A stretch of 64,000 bases of DNA. It comes from Aphanomyces cochlioides (Eukaryota > Oomycota > Saprolegniomycetes > Saprolegniales > Verrucalvaceae). The stretch lies in NCBI GenBank assembly GCA_019828595.1, contig JAHQRK010000011.1, positions 1,860,001 through 1,924,000 of the forward strand. Reading direction: 5' to 3'. The notes under the pieces were generated by a model. That model saw nothing but the letters and a program-made list of their open reading frames with translations, searched no databases and was not told the DNA's origin. This document shows positions 1 through 9,988 of this stretch, one piece after another (within the stretch, counting starts at the first letter, position 1; every line of letters starts with the position of its first letter). Position numbers and translations under genes: made by a program.

Positions 1-1
1 C

Positions 2-1355
2 GCCACCAAATCGAAGCGAAAGAACGAAGAAGCGTGCTTTTACTTCTCAACGATCCACAATGTGCATAGCCCCGGCTGCACGTCGACGCGAAAACCATCG
101 GAGCGGCAGCATATGATCCTCACGTCGTCGCAAAACCTCGTACACAATGCAACAGTTCTCCCACTGGGATTCGAGCACGTTGAGAAGAAACCAAGACGAG
201 AAAACCCAGTCGACAAGGTAAGCCAGCGTCACGGATGTCTTCTTGGACCTCATGCTGCTCGAGTAGATTGTCAAAACTCTCATTGAGGCAAACGCTGACA
301 GGCAGAAACTCTCCACCAAGTCGATACGGGATATCTTCTTCAATCGGCATGGATACTCGATCAGTGCGCACGCCGCAACAAGAGCCAAGCAAGTGTTCCT
401 GGGCATTCCACCGATGCTCGATCCATCGCAAGCGTCACCTTCGCACAACACAGCTGCAAAGACACAAGTAGCGATCCCGCCACCGATACCAACATTTCCA
501 GACATGCGGCAACAGGTTTGTCGTCATCAACTTGTTGCCGATTAACCAGCTCTCGGTAGTTTCATGACATTCAAGCCATCGTCGAGCAAAACAAAATGGT
601 AAACTTCGTCGCGCTTGGGCAGCTTGAAGCTGACGTGGACGTCCTCTGCCGCATAGATCGAAGCTGCATTTACTCGAGCAGCTTCTATCGGCGATGTTTC
701 GGCAGTACGGACATTTCTTCGCCATGGAAAGATGGATCTAGTCAACTCGGTGCGTGGTTCCAAGACCTATTTCTGATGTTTTACGGCATGCATGGTGTAG
801 AACGGCAGTGTGGCTCTCTTGCTAGCGACGAAAGGCCATTTCCTCAACGTTGTCGACTGCTTGCTGTCTCACGGGGCCAAGACTGAAGCCATTGACGAGG
901 TATATCCTTTCACACTGTCTTTTCCACATGAGGTGTAGACTGGTGTGACGGCGCTCTTCCTTGCTGTTCAGATGAGTCAATTTCACATTGCGAAATGTCT
1001 CCTCGATCATGGCGCTCGAGTCGACACCACAGACGAGGTTTGCCATTCTTCCTGTGGTGTGCATCGATCTCATGAATGTGTTAGAACTCAAGGACGCCGC
1101 TTCTGGTGGCAGCATCACGGGGAGATCTCAAAATGGTCAAGCTTTTGGTCAAGAGGAAAGCCAACCTTGATGCCAGTGATGAAGTTCGCCTCTGTCGCTC
1201 ACGGACGATGCTGATTCCAACTCTCTTAGGACGACAACACACCGCTCATCGTAGCGACACGGCAAGGACACACCGACGTCGTCGAGTTTTTGCTCAAGAA
1301 AGGAGCAAATCGTCACGTGGAAAACTTGGTACCTCCTCCAAAGCCCTTCGATTGA
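2..1355 (+). CDS. Ankyrin-repeat protein, 5' end outside window (ankyrin gene 1)
   Basis: Exons read as 2-217, 267-515, 560-598, 657-749, 801-899, 939-1037, 1085-1183 and 1230-1355; all joins are phase 0 and all introns are GT-AG (39-58 nt). The frame is already open at base 2, so the true start lies upstream. The N-terminal 170 residues are basic and Ser/Thr/Pro-rich and I do not recognise them. They are followed by about five ankyrin repeats (for example TPLLVAASRGDLKMVKLL and NTPLIVATRQGHTDVVEFLL). Three successive exons are exactly 99 nt, each encoding one 33-residue repeat cut at the same Asp-Glu position. The last exon ends PPPKPFD-stop. Ankyrin repeats act in protein binding; a specific role cannot be read. 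The exon plan is the same as in the gene at 13051-15005, and a decayed relative lies at 3929-4410. The first two joins are less certain than the ankyrin exons. Confidence 0.75.
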
Positions 1356-1550
1356 GGATAACTTTTGCACCTCGTAGGACGGACAGACTGCAGTGGGCCT
1401 TGCCAGCGCCTTCCAAGGCTATGAAATGGCTCAGCTATATGCATCAAACGACCATATCTAATCCTGCTGCCACGTCATGGAAAAACCACGATGACGACTG
1501 ATGGAAGTAAACTTGACTTCGGTCCATCTAATGGAGTGGACAACATTTTA

Positions 1551-1602
1551 AACCCCTGCACCCCTAAAATTTTGCCAAGTAACCCCTGCACCCCCTTAAA
1601 AT
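1551..1602. repeat. Short direct repeat, two copies
   Basis: The motif AACCCCTGCACCCC followed by TAAAAT occurs twice, at 1551-1570 and 1581-1602, in the short gap between ankyrin gene 1 and the first ferroportin gene. It lies 47-98 bases upstream of the ferroportin ATG and so could be a promoter element; no function is known to me. Confidence 0.6.
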
Positions 1603-1611
1603 TAAGTAATT

Positions 1612-1621
1612 TGATTGGTCA
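1612..1621 (-). promoter_or_regulatory. CCAAT box upstream of ferroportin A
   Basis: TGATTGGTCA, which reads TGACCAATCA on the other strand, lies 28 bases before the ATG at 1649. The same core is found before ferroportin C (9666-9677) and between the two divergent genes at 20115-20126. CCAAT is the NF-Y/HAP binding core in eukaryotes; its use here is inferred from position and recurrence. Confidence 0.45.
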
Positions 1622-1648
1622 TTTCGAAACGACCTTGGAACAACAAAG

Positions 1649-2539
1649 ATGGATCGAACTATGGTCGCGTCGGTGGTCATCGGCGCGGCGTGCTTGGCTC
1701 TGTGCGCTGTTGGAGCTGGTAGGAATGCTCCAATTCAATCCACCATTGACTTGTCCATAGGTTGCGCTGTGTCGGAATGCCCGGTCGACTCGGCATTTGT
1801 CATTCCAATGATGGTAGTTGGTGTGGCGTCGCTGGTGCCTGTCATTGCAATCTGGATTGCTGCGTTTGTTGACAGCCGACGCTCGACAAAGACAATCGAC
1901 GAGCAAGCACCTCTAGTCGCGTAAATGGTTGCATTGCTTTAGTGTGGGTTATCGACATTGTAGAGCGTCCGCGGCGGCGCGAATTCCAGTCTACATGTAT
2001 GCGAGCCACTTCATGTCGTCATGGGTACGGAATCGACACTACAGAACAAAACTCATGGGAATATTCGTAGGGCGATCGCATGTGGCAATTTGCAATGCCA
2101 TTGCTCTTCATGGAAATCTTTGTCGATACGTTGCTTCCTAGCGCTCTCTTTTCACTCGTACGTGTTGCTTCCTTCTCGCTACATGACTCATATCCTTGTC
2201 TTAGATTGTCTATGTCGTTGGCGTGTTGGCAGTCCCCTCCGTTGGCGCTTGGATCGACCATACGAATCGGCTCCGTGTGATGCGGGTGTCCATCCTGGTT
2301 GAGAATGGCTGCATTATCCTCAGTACGGTCGCGCTCGGCTGTATTCTCTATGTTCTTTCGTCTCAGACTGCCACGTAAACTCCACTACGGCTAATTTGGT
2401 GATGTTTGTGTAGAGATGAGAGATGGTCATGGCCAATGCTGAGCTTGTTTGGTGTCGTGGTCGTTGCTGGTGCTGTCGGTCAAACCTACACGGATGCTCA
2501 GACGCTATCCATCGAACAAGACTGGGTCGTTGTCGTTGC
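1649..2539 (+). repeat. 891-bp identity tract,copy 1
   Basis: As far as I can check by eye, this block is identical base for base to 4510-5400, including introns 1-4. Identity begins at the ATG (one preceding G is also shared) and stops inside exon 5. A second identical block of 143 bp is 2732-2874 versus 5595-5737. Confidence 0.88.
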
Positions 2540-3578
2540 TCGAGCGACGAGAACTTCTCTTGGAACTTGGAACACGACGCTTCGACGCATTGATCTCATT
2601 TGCAAGCTCATTTCACCTCCATTGTTTGGTCTCATCATGGACTTTGCTGGCACTGATCCCATGATTCGTGCTGCGACTGGTACGTAGAGCTGGTTTCCTC
2701 TAGCGGACTACTCTTGACTGTAGGCGCGGCCGTCGTTGGCGTCTGGAATCTCCTCTCCGCGCCGCTCGAATACTGCATGCGTGTCGACACCTATCTCTTA
2801 GTTCCTCCGCTCCACGAGCAGCCACCTCAAACGAAGAAGAAACCAGACGTCAATTGCTCGCAATACTTGGCGTCATGGAAAGAATACTACGACCATCGAA
2901 CGTTCTTGGTCAGTGTTTCCTTTTGCGCGTTGTACATGTCCGTCCTGACTGGCGGCGCGCTCAACATTGCGTACTTGCAATGGCGTGGTGTCCCCCAAGC
3001 GATCCTAGGTTTGTTGCTCCATCAATGCCATGATTTAAACTTTGTGTAGGTTTGAGTTCTGGTCTCGGTGGTCTCTTTGGTTTGTTGGGCACGGTGGTCT
3101 TTCCCATCATGGTCTCATGCTTGGGCAGCATCGAGCGCGTCTCTCTCTGGAGTGTGTGGCTCTTTTGGCTCACTTTGCTTCCAGTCTGGGTTGCGTGCGT
3201 TTGGTACGGCGAGTCGCCTTTCACAGACTACATCATGATGGCTGCCGTCTTGATTTCTCGAGTCTGGCTCTGGGCTTGCGACTTGGCCGAGACGCAGATC
3301 ATGCAAGAATACGTCGAGCCTGATCGTCGAGGTACTCGTCAAATCTTGTTGCTTTCTTCTCACAACAACGTCATCCAGGTGCGATCAATTCCATGCAAAA
3401 TGCCACGTCCAAGTTGTTCTTCATTGCTATGCTGTTGGTTGGTGTCTTCTTTAGCGATCCGCGTGAATTTGTGGCTCTCGTGACTGTGTCTGTTGGCGCA
3501 GTTCTGCTTGCATCGATCGGGTTTTCCGTTTGGTACACTCGTTACGTCCTTGTCAACGTCCGTCAAAGTCGTGAATAA
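1649..3578 (+). CDS. Ferroportin-family iron exporter, tandem copy A
   Basis: Eight exons: 1649-1920, 1964-2024, 2071-2157, 2205-2374, 2414-2679, 2724-3008, 3050-3331, 3379-3578; introns 39-47 nt, all GT-AG. Product 540 residues. Family signs (SLC40A1/ferroportin): SSWGDRMWQFAMPLL in TM1, SIEQDWVVVVA, LRRIDLICKLISPP, and ETQIMQEYVEPDRRGAINSM near the end. These match the ferroportin landmarks STWGDRMWHFA, QRDWIVVVAG, IRRID and QENVIESERG. Multiple hydrophobic segments fit a 12-TM MFS-like fold. An N-terminal TM extension (about residues 1-85) precedes the conserved start. Ferroportins export Fe(II) across the plasma membrane or load organelles; which membrane is used here cannot be told. It is nearly identical to copy B over the 5' half. 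The start was chosen as the first ATG of the open exon, with a CCAAT box 28 bp upstream. Confidence 0.88.
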
Positions 3579-3928
3579 ATATATGCGTCGAACGATATTC
3601 ATGTTTGCGACTGCTTGCAAGAGAGGAGTCGTTGGTACCACCAGACTTGGCGAGAGAAACCTCGTTGATGGCCTGGAGCAACGGCGTAAGCACTCTATCC
3701 AGTGTCACGACTTCATCACTGATGAAAGGAGGACATGTCTTTTATCCTACAAAGTAGAGACATGGGTAGAGTGATGGAACGATGAAAAGGGGATGACGGA
3801 AATGAAGGACGCGGCGGTACCAGCCATCGTCATCGCTGTCGTCACTGAGAAGCCCACCCTGACCGTCAGAATGGCGATGACATTTGAAAGGTGTGAAAGT
3901 TGACCATTGAGATTCACAACCACTGGTG

Positions 3929-4410
3929 GTTGCAATATTTCACATTGCGAAATGTCTCCTATAGCATTGCACCCAATTGACACCATTGATGTGGCGTCTC
4001 CCATGAGGTATCCATCGATGTCACACCTGATTGACTCAAGGCGCGTGCCTGGCGGCGGCATGCATCTGGGTGCCAAGCCACCTCAAGAAACTCAAACTTG
4101 AGGTATTAGACGAAGGCAATTGTTGCTACCAGCGATGAAGGTCGCCTATACATCTCTGTGACAATGGTAAACCCATCTCAAGGAGGACAACACGCGCCAC
4201 AGCGCCACTTCGTTGGAATACGTTGTTGCCATGAATTACTCAAGAAACGAACAACTCGTCCGTCAGTGTCTCCCCATGCCATCCTGAGCTGCCTTAGTTC
4301 GGGGAAGCTGCTGTGTAACCTCGCTAGTAGTGCCTTACAGGGCAATGCAATGACCCGACTATATTCTTCGAATGAGCAGCTCTCGTCGTGCTGCCACGTC
4401 ATTTCGTGAC
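3929..4410 (+). pseudogene. Decayed ankyrin-gene copy between ferroportins
   Basis: This stretch keeps short pieces of ankyrin gene 1 in the same order. Bases 3938-3960 equal 981-1003 (23 nt, inside a repeat exon); the piece around 4131-4150 resembles the exon/intron edge at 1175-1195; the piece around 4181-4203 resembles 1228-1250; and a CTGCCACGTCAT match near 4390-4402 resembles 1469-1482. No continuous reading frame remains. Its position, between ferroportin A and B, is what a tandem duplication of an ankyrin-ferroportin unit would leave. The offset of the longest match is 2957 bp, close to the 2861-bp spacing of the two ferroportin starts. Confidence 0.7.
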
Positions 4411-4509
4411 TTGCTCTCGCCGGAGTCGACACCCTTGGAAGCGTCTCCACCCAATCATGTTCATTTTTCAATTTGATTCGCCTTTGGCAACGCCACCGGA
4501 AAAGCAATG

Positions 4510-5400
4510 ATGGATCGAACTATGGTCGCGTCGGTGGTCATCGGCGCGGCGTGCTTGGCTCTGTGCGCTGTTGGAGCTGGTAGGAATGCTCCAATTCAAT
4601 CCACCATTGACTTGTCCATAGGTTGCGCTGTGTCGGAATGCCCGGTCGACTCGGCATTTGTCATTCCAATGATGGTAGTTGGTGTGGCGTCGCTGGTGCC
4701 TGTCATTGCAATCTGGATTGCTGCGTTTGTTGACAGCCGACGCTCGACAAAGACAATCGACGAGCAAGCACCTCTAGTCGCGTAAATGGTTGCATTGCTT
4801 TAGTGTGGGTTATCGACATTGTAGAGCGTCCGCGGCGGCGCGAATTCCAGTCTACATGTATGCGAGCCACTTCATGTCGTCATGGGTACGGAATCGACAC
4901 TACAGAACAAAACTCATGGGAATATTCGTAGGGCGATCGCATGTGGCAATTTGCAATGCCATTGCTCTTCATGGAAATCTTTGTCGATACGTTGCTTCCT
5001 AGCGCTCTCTTTTCACTCGTACGTGTTGCTTCCTTCTCGCTACATGACTCATATCCTTGTCTTAGATTGTCTATGTCGTTGGCGTGTTGGCAGTCCCCTC
5101 CGTTGGCGCTTGGATCGACCATACGAATCGGCTCCGTGTGATGCGGGTGTCCATCCTGGTTGAGAATGGCTGCATTATCCTCAGTACGGTCGCGCTCGGC
5201 TGTATTCTCTATGTTCTTTCGTCTCAGACTGCCACGTAAACTCCACTACGGCTAATTTGGTGATGTTTGTGTAGAGATGAGAGATGGTCATGGCCAATGC
5301 TGAGCTTGTTTGGTGTCGTGGTCGTTGCTGGTGCTGTCGGTCAAACCTACACGGATGCTCAGACGCTATCCATCGAACAAGACTGGGTCGTTGTCGTTGC
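4510..5400 (+). repeat. 891-bp identity tract, copy 2
   Basis: Partner of 1649-2539. The upstream flanks are unlike each other (A ends in caacaaag, B in aaagcaatg before the shared ATG). Confidence 0.88.
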
Positions 5401-6436
5401 GGAAGCGACGGGAACGCCGCTTGGCTCGTGGAATGCAACGCTTCGACGCATTGACCTCATCTGCAAACTCGTGTCGCCTCCAGTGTTTGGTCTCATCATG
5501 GACTTTGCGGGTAAAGATCCCATGGTTCGAGCTACGGCAGGTTTGTTCACCTCGATTGACTCGATAGACTCATTGAATGCTGGTAGGTGCTGCTGTCGTT
5601 GGCGTCTGGAATCTCCTCTCCGCGCCGCTCGAATACTGCATGCGTGTCGACACCTATCTCTTAGTTCCTCCGCTCCACGAGCAGCCACCTCAAACGAAGA
5701 AGAAACCAGACGTCAATTGCTCGCAATACTTGGCGTCGTGGAAAGAATACTACGACCATCGAACGTTCTTGGTCAGTATTTCCTTTTGCGCGTTGTACAT
5801 GTCCGTCCTGACGGGCGGCGCGCTCAACATTGCGTACTTGCAATGGCGCGGCGTCCCTCAATCCATCCTGGGTACATTTTCTTCGCCAAGACACTTGTTT
5901 GATGGAGAATATCGTAGGTTTGATCGCTGGTCTTGGTGCTTTCTTTGGCTTAATGGGCACGGTGGCATTCCCCGCTTTGGTCAAATGCTTGGGCAGCATC
6001 GAGCGTGTCTCGCTGTGGACTGTGTGGTTCTTTTGGTGCACGCTGGCTCCCGTCTGGGTCTCCTGCGTTTGGTTTGGCCAGTCACCTTACGCTGACTACA
6101 TCATGATGGTTGCTGTCGTGATTTCTCGTGTCTGGCTGTGGGCTTGTTTCTTGGCCGAGACGCAGATTATGCAAGAATACGTTGAGCCTGATCGTCGAGG
6201 TACTCGTCATATTGTCTTGACGTTGTTTTCACGTGGAAACAAACGTAGGCTCGATCAATTCCATGCAAAGCGCTACCTCGAAGATCTTCTTCATTGTCAT
6301 GATGCTGGCTGGTGTCTTCTTTAGCGATCCTCGCCAGTTTGTTGCGCTCGTGACTGTGTCGGTTAGCGCTGTCTTGCTCGCAGCGATCGGAATTACCGTT
6401 TGGTACACTCGTTATGTCCGTCCAAGTCATGAATAA
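4510..6436 (+). CDS. Ferroportin-family iron exporter, tandem copy B
   Basis: Eight exons: 4510-4781, 4825-4885, 4932-5018, 5066-5235, 5275-5540, 5587-5871, 5918-6199, 6249-6436; product 536 residues. The exon boundaries are the same as in copy A. Ferroportin landmarks: SSWGDRMWQFAMPLL, DWVVVVAEATGTPLGSWNAT, LRRIDLICKLVSPP, AETQIMQEYVEPDRRG. The ATG at 4507 (ATGATGG) is an alternative start one codon earlier. The 5' half equals copy A exactly. The 3' half differs by many substitutions, introns 5-7 differ in sequence, and the C-terminus is four residues shorter. Both copies look intact, so both may work. Substrate Fe(II) is inferred from the family. Confidence 0.88.
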
Positions 6437-7123
6437 ACTCGACTCTTTTTGCGATATTATGTTGTTGCGGTCTCTTAGAGGGCGATGGACATCACGTGGG
6501 CGATACTGTGAACTGTGGCCGTCAATGCTGACGTTGTGTTCGATGGTCAGTGATGTGGTTTGGGATCGCGATTTCGTCGTCAGTGGTGAAAGAAACATTG
6601 CCTTGATATGGTAAGCTAGGCCACAACGATGTCACTCGAGCTAAGCCTTTCATCCTGGCCACTTCATCTTTCGTCCTCCTCCTCAAAGCCTTTTCTCATT
6701 GTACATCCCAACCAGGCAATACATTAGAATACTCGGATGTTCGGTATTCTTGCTAAATCTATCGCTGGAGCTTGTTCGCTGCTTCTCCATGACCACGGCA
6801 ATTAGAATATCGTCTCTCAACGACGTCATCCCCATAATAGGCTTTCTCTATCATAGAATTCCATCGATGGGGTTAGCTTTTCCCTCGATGTGTTCTCAAG
6901 TCCTGATGATGGTGAGGCGAACCATGTACCTATGTGAGCTTCTCTTCGTTCGTGCTTTGAATTTTGCATTTGATCTCGGTCATGGTGTCAATGACCTTGC
7001 CGTCAATTAGATTTCACAACTCTCAAATGTCCACGTCTGGCAGTTTCATATTCTATCCAATCAAATTAATCTACTTGAGATCGGGGTGATTGGATTGGTC
7101 CAATAATAGTGACACAGTCCCAG
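6437..7123. other. Intergenic stretch, no supported gene
   Basis: Only short frames without homology or codon bias are visible here. A possible upstream exon of the next gene may end near 7086, where a gtgatt donor would pair with the acceptor at 7123. Confidence 0.5.
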
Positions 7124-7576
7124 GTTTGTGCCATCGACAATCGATTTGCGATTTTCCACGTGCAGCAGCACATGTCCAACATGGAGACGACAATCCGTGC
7201 TTTCCACGGCATCATGGCAATGTGGAATGCGTTTGTCGACGAAGCGGCAATGTGGACCATGTACGATACGTTTCTTCTTCTCACCAAGATAGCTGTCGAG
7301 TACGGATGGTGCACGTTCTGGCGTTGTGTCATCTGCTCTTTCTTGCCTCGTCCATTTGACGGACTCCCACTTGTCAAGCTCTACGACCCGCCTGAATTGA
7401 GAGCAAGCTCACTCTGCGACTGGATCAACTTTGTTGGGTATGCCTGGATGTTCCAATGTGTGGAAGAAGTCATATTCGCCGTCTGGACAATGCCAACGAT
7501 CGTCTCGGTTCTCTTGTTCCCATCATTTGCCGTCTATCTCACGCGCCGAGGATCGATTCCGTTTGCCATCGCGTAG
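7124..7576 (+). CDS. Hypothetical membrane protein, 3' part
   Basis: I do not recognise the product. An open frame of about 150 residues follows a good acceptor (tcccag at 7118-7123) and ends at a TAG. If the gene has only this exon, the first ATG is at about 7172. It contains aromatic-rich hydrophobic stretches (WTMYDTFLLLTKIAV; NFVGYAWMFQCVEEVIFAVW; PTIVSVLLFPSFAVYL), suggesting three membrane passes and a short cytosolic tail. It sits convergent to ferroportin C. It could also be a remnant of a longer gene. Confidence 0.4.
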   Translation, partial: VCAIDNRFAIFHVQQHMSNMETTIRAFHGIMAMWNAFVDEAAMWTMYDTFLLLTKIAVEYGWCTFWRCVICSFLPRPFDGLPLVKLYDPPELRASSLCDWINFVGYAWMFQCVEEVIFAVWTMPTIVSVLLFPSFAVYLTRRGSIPFAIA

Positions 7577-7885
7577 GTAGTTGTATAGACTCAGTTTGCC
7601 TTCAGCGATTGAGCCAACGCATGTCGAGTCGAGCAAAGTACCTTAGACAACCATTAAAGACCCAATGAATTCATGCATACAATATAAACTTAAACAAACC
7701 AAAGATAGCTAGAGATACCATCGCCAGCAGGAGTTGGATGGCCGTCGAGAAGAATGAAACGATTTGACACGATTGGGCTGTGAAACTACGTATCAATCGT
7801 GCCACTGCATGGCGTTCATTCCTTTTGTTACGCTTAATTTTCTTGGAAATCGAGTTCAATTTGTCTGTAGTCTTGGACGCTTTGA

Positions 7886-9582
7886 TCAGGAATTAACTCG
7901 TTTCGCATACCAAACTGTGAACCCAAGAGCTGCAACCACAGTTGCAAGCACAGAGATAGCCACAAGATTGCCAAAGTCAGCAGGATGTGGCCACATAATG
8001 CCAAAGAGCAGCAATGCAATAAAGAATCCCTTGTTGACCGTATGCTGCATCGCATTCACAAGCCCACGATGTTCTGGCTCAACCCATTCTTGCATGACTT
8101 GAACTTCAGCGAGCGTCGTCGTCCACAGCCAAAATTGAGATCCCGAAAGGACTGCTAGCAAAACAAAATTCGTTCGCACGTCTTGTGGCCAAATCCAAAT
8201 GACTCCTGCAGGTACAACGCAAGCTGAATAGATCCACACTGAGATGACTACCAGCTTGTCACTCTCTCGGGACCATTGGAGCAGACGCGAGTACATAAAT
8301 GTGCTAGCCAAGCCGGAGAAAGCAGCTACTGCCATGTTGTATCCTGCCTGGAAATTAATTATCAATTGGAAGGCTAGAGACGTACCAAGAATCGAAGCTG
8401 ACGTGCCATGCCAAAGAAGATACGTCGAGCTGAGAGCATTGGCCTTCAAAACTGTCATGTACAGCGCGCAAAAGGAAAAGCTGACGCCAAACGTGGGGTG
8501 ATGGACGTACGAATTCCACATGGCCGCGTACGAAATGGCAACTTTCCGCTTGGGGCCAGCTAGAGATGGATACAGCGCATAGACGTCGGTAGCAAGAGCA
8601 TACGCCAGAGGACAAAGTAGAGTGTTCCATATTGCAACGCCAACAAGGAGCCAAATAGCTTCGTGTGGAGTCATCGACGACGTCTTGTCCAGGAAAAATG
8701 TAAAGACCATGGGCGACACCAACCGAGTGACCAAGTCGATGCGCAACAACATGGTGTTCCATGTCGACAATGGTGAGTTGGTTACGACAGCCAGCTCGAC
8801 GACCCAGTCTTTCTCAAGGGAGAGAGTCTGCAGATCGCTGAAGATTTGACCAACTGCACTCGCAAGCAATACAAGCGCGATGCAGACGATGGGCATTACG
8901 TCATCTTCGATAAAATAGACAGCTGCTGCAAAACCACCAGTGCTGATCCAGACCATCGAGTTCATACCGAGGATGCCCGTGCGTATAACAATCCAACGGT
9001 TTGTCGTGTCGACAAATTGTCCAACGTATGGCATGGAGACCACAAGGACGAGGTACACGACGAGTTGGAAGAGGACATTTGGGAGAATAGTCGATGGGTA
9101 GAGTTGTGTCAGTAGTACTGGGATCGCATATTGCCACATTCGATCACCCTACAAATACAGTCATTAGGAAAAAGTCACAGAGAGATAGATATTGCAGACC
9201 CATGTTGTGAGAAAGTGCGTCAAGTAAAGATACACGTGCAGGCGATGTTTCGCCAGTCTTGATGGTCCTTCTGCTCGACATCTAGGCCCAGATCATGAGA
9301 TAGACGCCGTTTCGAGATGGTAATACGTCAGAAGTGGTGTCTTTTCTTCACGTTTGAGCTTGGTATCGAGCAAGAAGGCAATGATACACGTGGCAATCGG
9401 AACGAGGGAGATGTATCCACTGAAGACCAGAATGGTTTTGAACGGCGCAGCAATCTCGTCGCGAACTACAATGATGTCAGCATATGAAGATCTAGAATGA
9501 TCTCACAAAGCCCAATTGTCCCAACTAGCAAGCATACGCCGCCTAGAACCATGCTTGTAGAGCTCGATCGATCCAGCTCCAT
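7886..9582 (-). CDS. Ferroportin-family iron exporter, copy C
   Basis: Five exons on the minus strand: 9582-9507, 9465-9327, 9281-9200, 9148-8386, 8343-7886; product 505 residues. Landmarks: LTTWGDRMWQYAIPVLL, LEKDWVVELAV, LLRIDLVTRLVSPM, EVQVMQEWVEPEHRGLVNAM. Compared with copies A and B it has lost four introns but keeps those after the TTW of GDRMW and after ILG, and it gained a 41-nt intron (9506-9466) inside the first exon. The retained intron at 8385-8344 is 42 nt, a multiple of three without a stop, so the reading frame runs through it; splicing it out restores the alignment with A/B (ILG-YNMAV versus ILG-LSSGL). It is clearly diverged, so it is an older paralogue. An in-frame earlier non-ATG extension to 9654 exists, but ATG 9582 is preferred. 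Confidence 0.85.
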
Positions 9583-9988
9583 GACAACTGAATAGTCAAG
9601 ATGCTTGAGGTTATGCCCTTTCAATATCCTAGGTAAACACATTTCATTGGCCATTAATTCAAATTATTGACCAATCAAAAATTAAAATAACTTATATTAT
9701 ATTTCAATTTTCTCTAATTAAGAGCATTTATTTGAAATCTGGTGTGTCGAGCTTGATGTCCCATCAGTTTAGATCGGCAGTCTTGTTTCGACTTAAAAAT
9801 ATGAAGCCATACATGATTGAATTGTTTGAGCCCTAGTTCAATTTGAAGCCGCATGCATCTACGCGATCATTCGAGCACAAGAAAATCTTTTTAATTTTCA
9901 AAATGAAAACTTGAAAAATAATGCTTGGTCAAAATTTTCTTTTATTGGCCAATAAAGATGTATTTTGCTCAAAATTGGGATTCAAAAG
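9583..9988. other. AT-rich divergent intergenic region
   Basis: This region separates the minus-strand ferroportin C from the plus-strand F-box gene. It is rich in A/T runs and contains ATTGACCAATCA at 9666-9677 and a TTGGCCAATAAAG stretch near 9946. It is probably a shared promoter region; no coding frame is seen. Confidence 0.5.
9666..9677 (+). promoter_or_regulatory. CCAAT box between ferroportin C and F-box gene
   Basis: ATTGACCAATCA lies 84 bases upstream of the ferroportin C ATG. The identical 12-mer occurs at 20115-20126. Confidence 0.5.

Noticed and set aside
47..763. Minus-strand frames opposite the first exons of ankyrin gene 1, some protein-like
   Set aside because: The plus strand gives a continuous spliced reading with canonical introns leading into clear ankyrin repeats; the minus frames are taken as shadows.
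7671..7859. 62-codon minus-strand frame with a hydrophobic end
   Set aside because: It lies in the 3' flank of ferroportin C, has low complexity (KKIKRNKRN) and no support.
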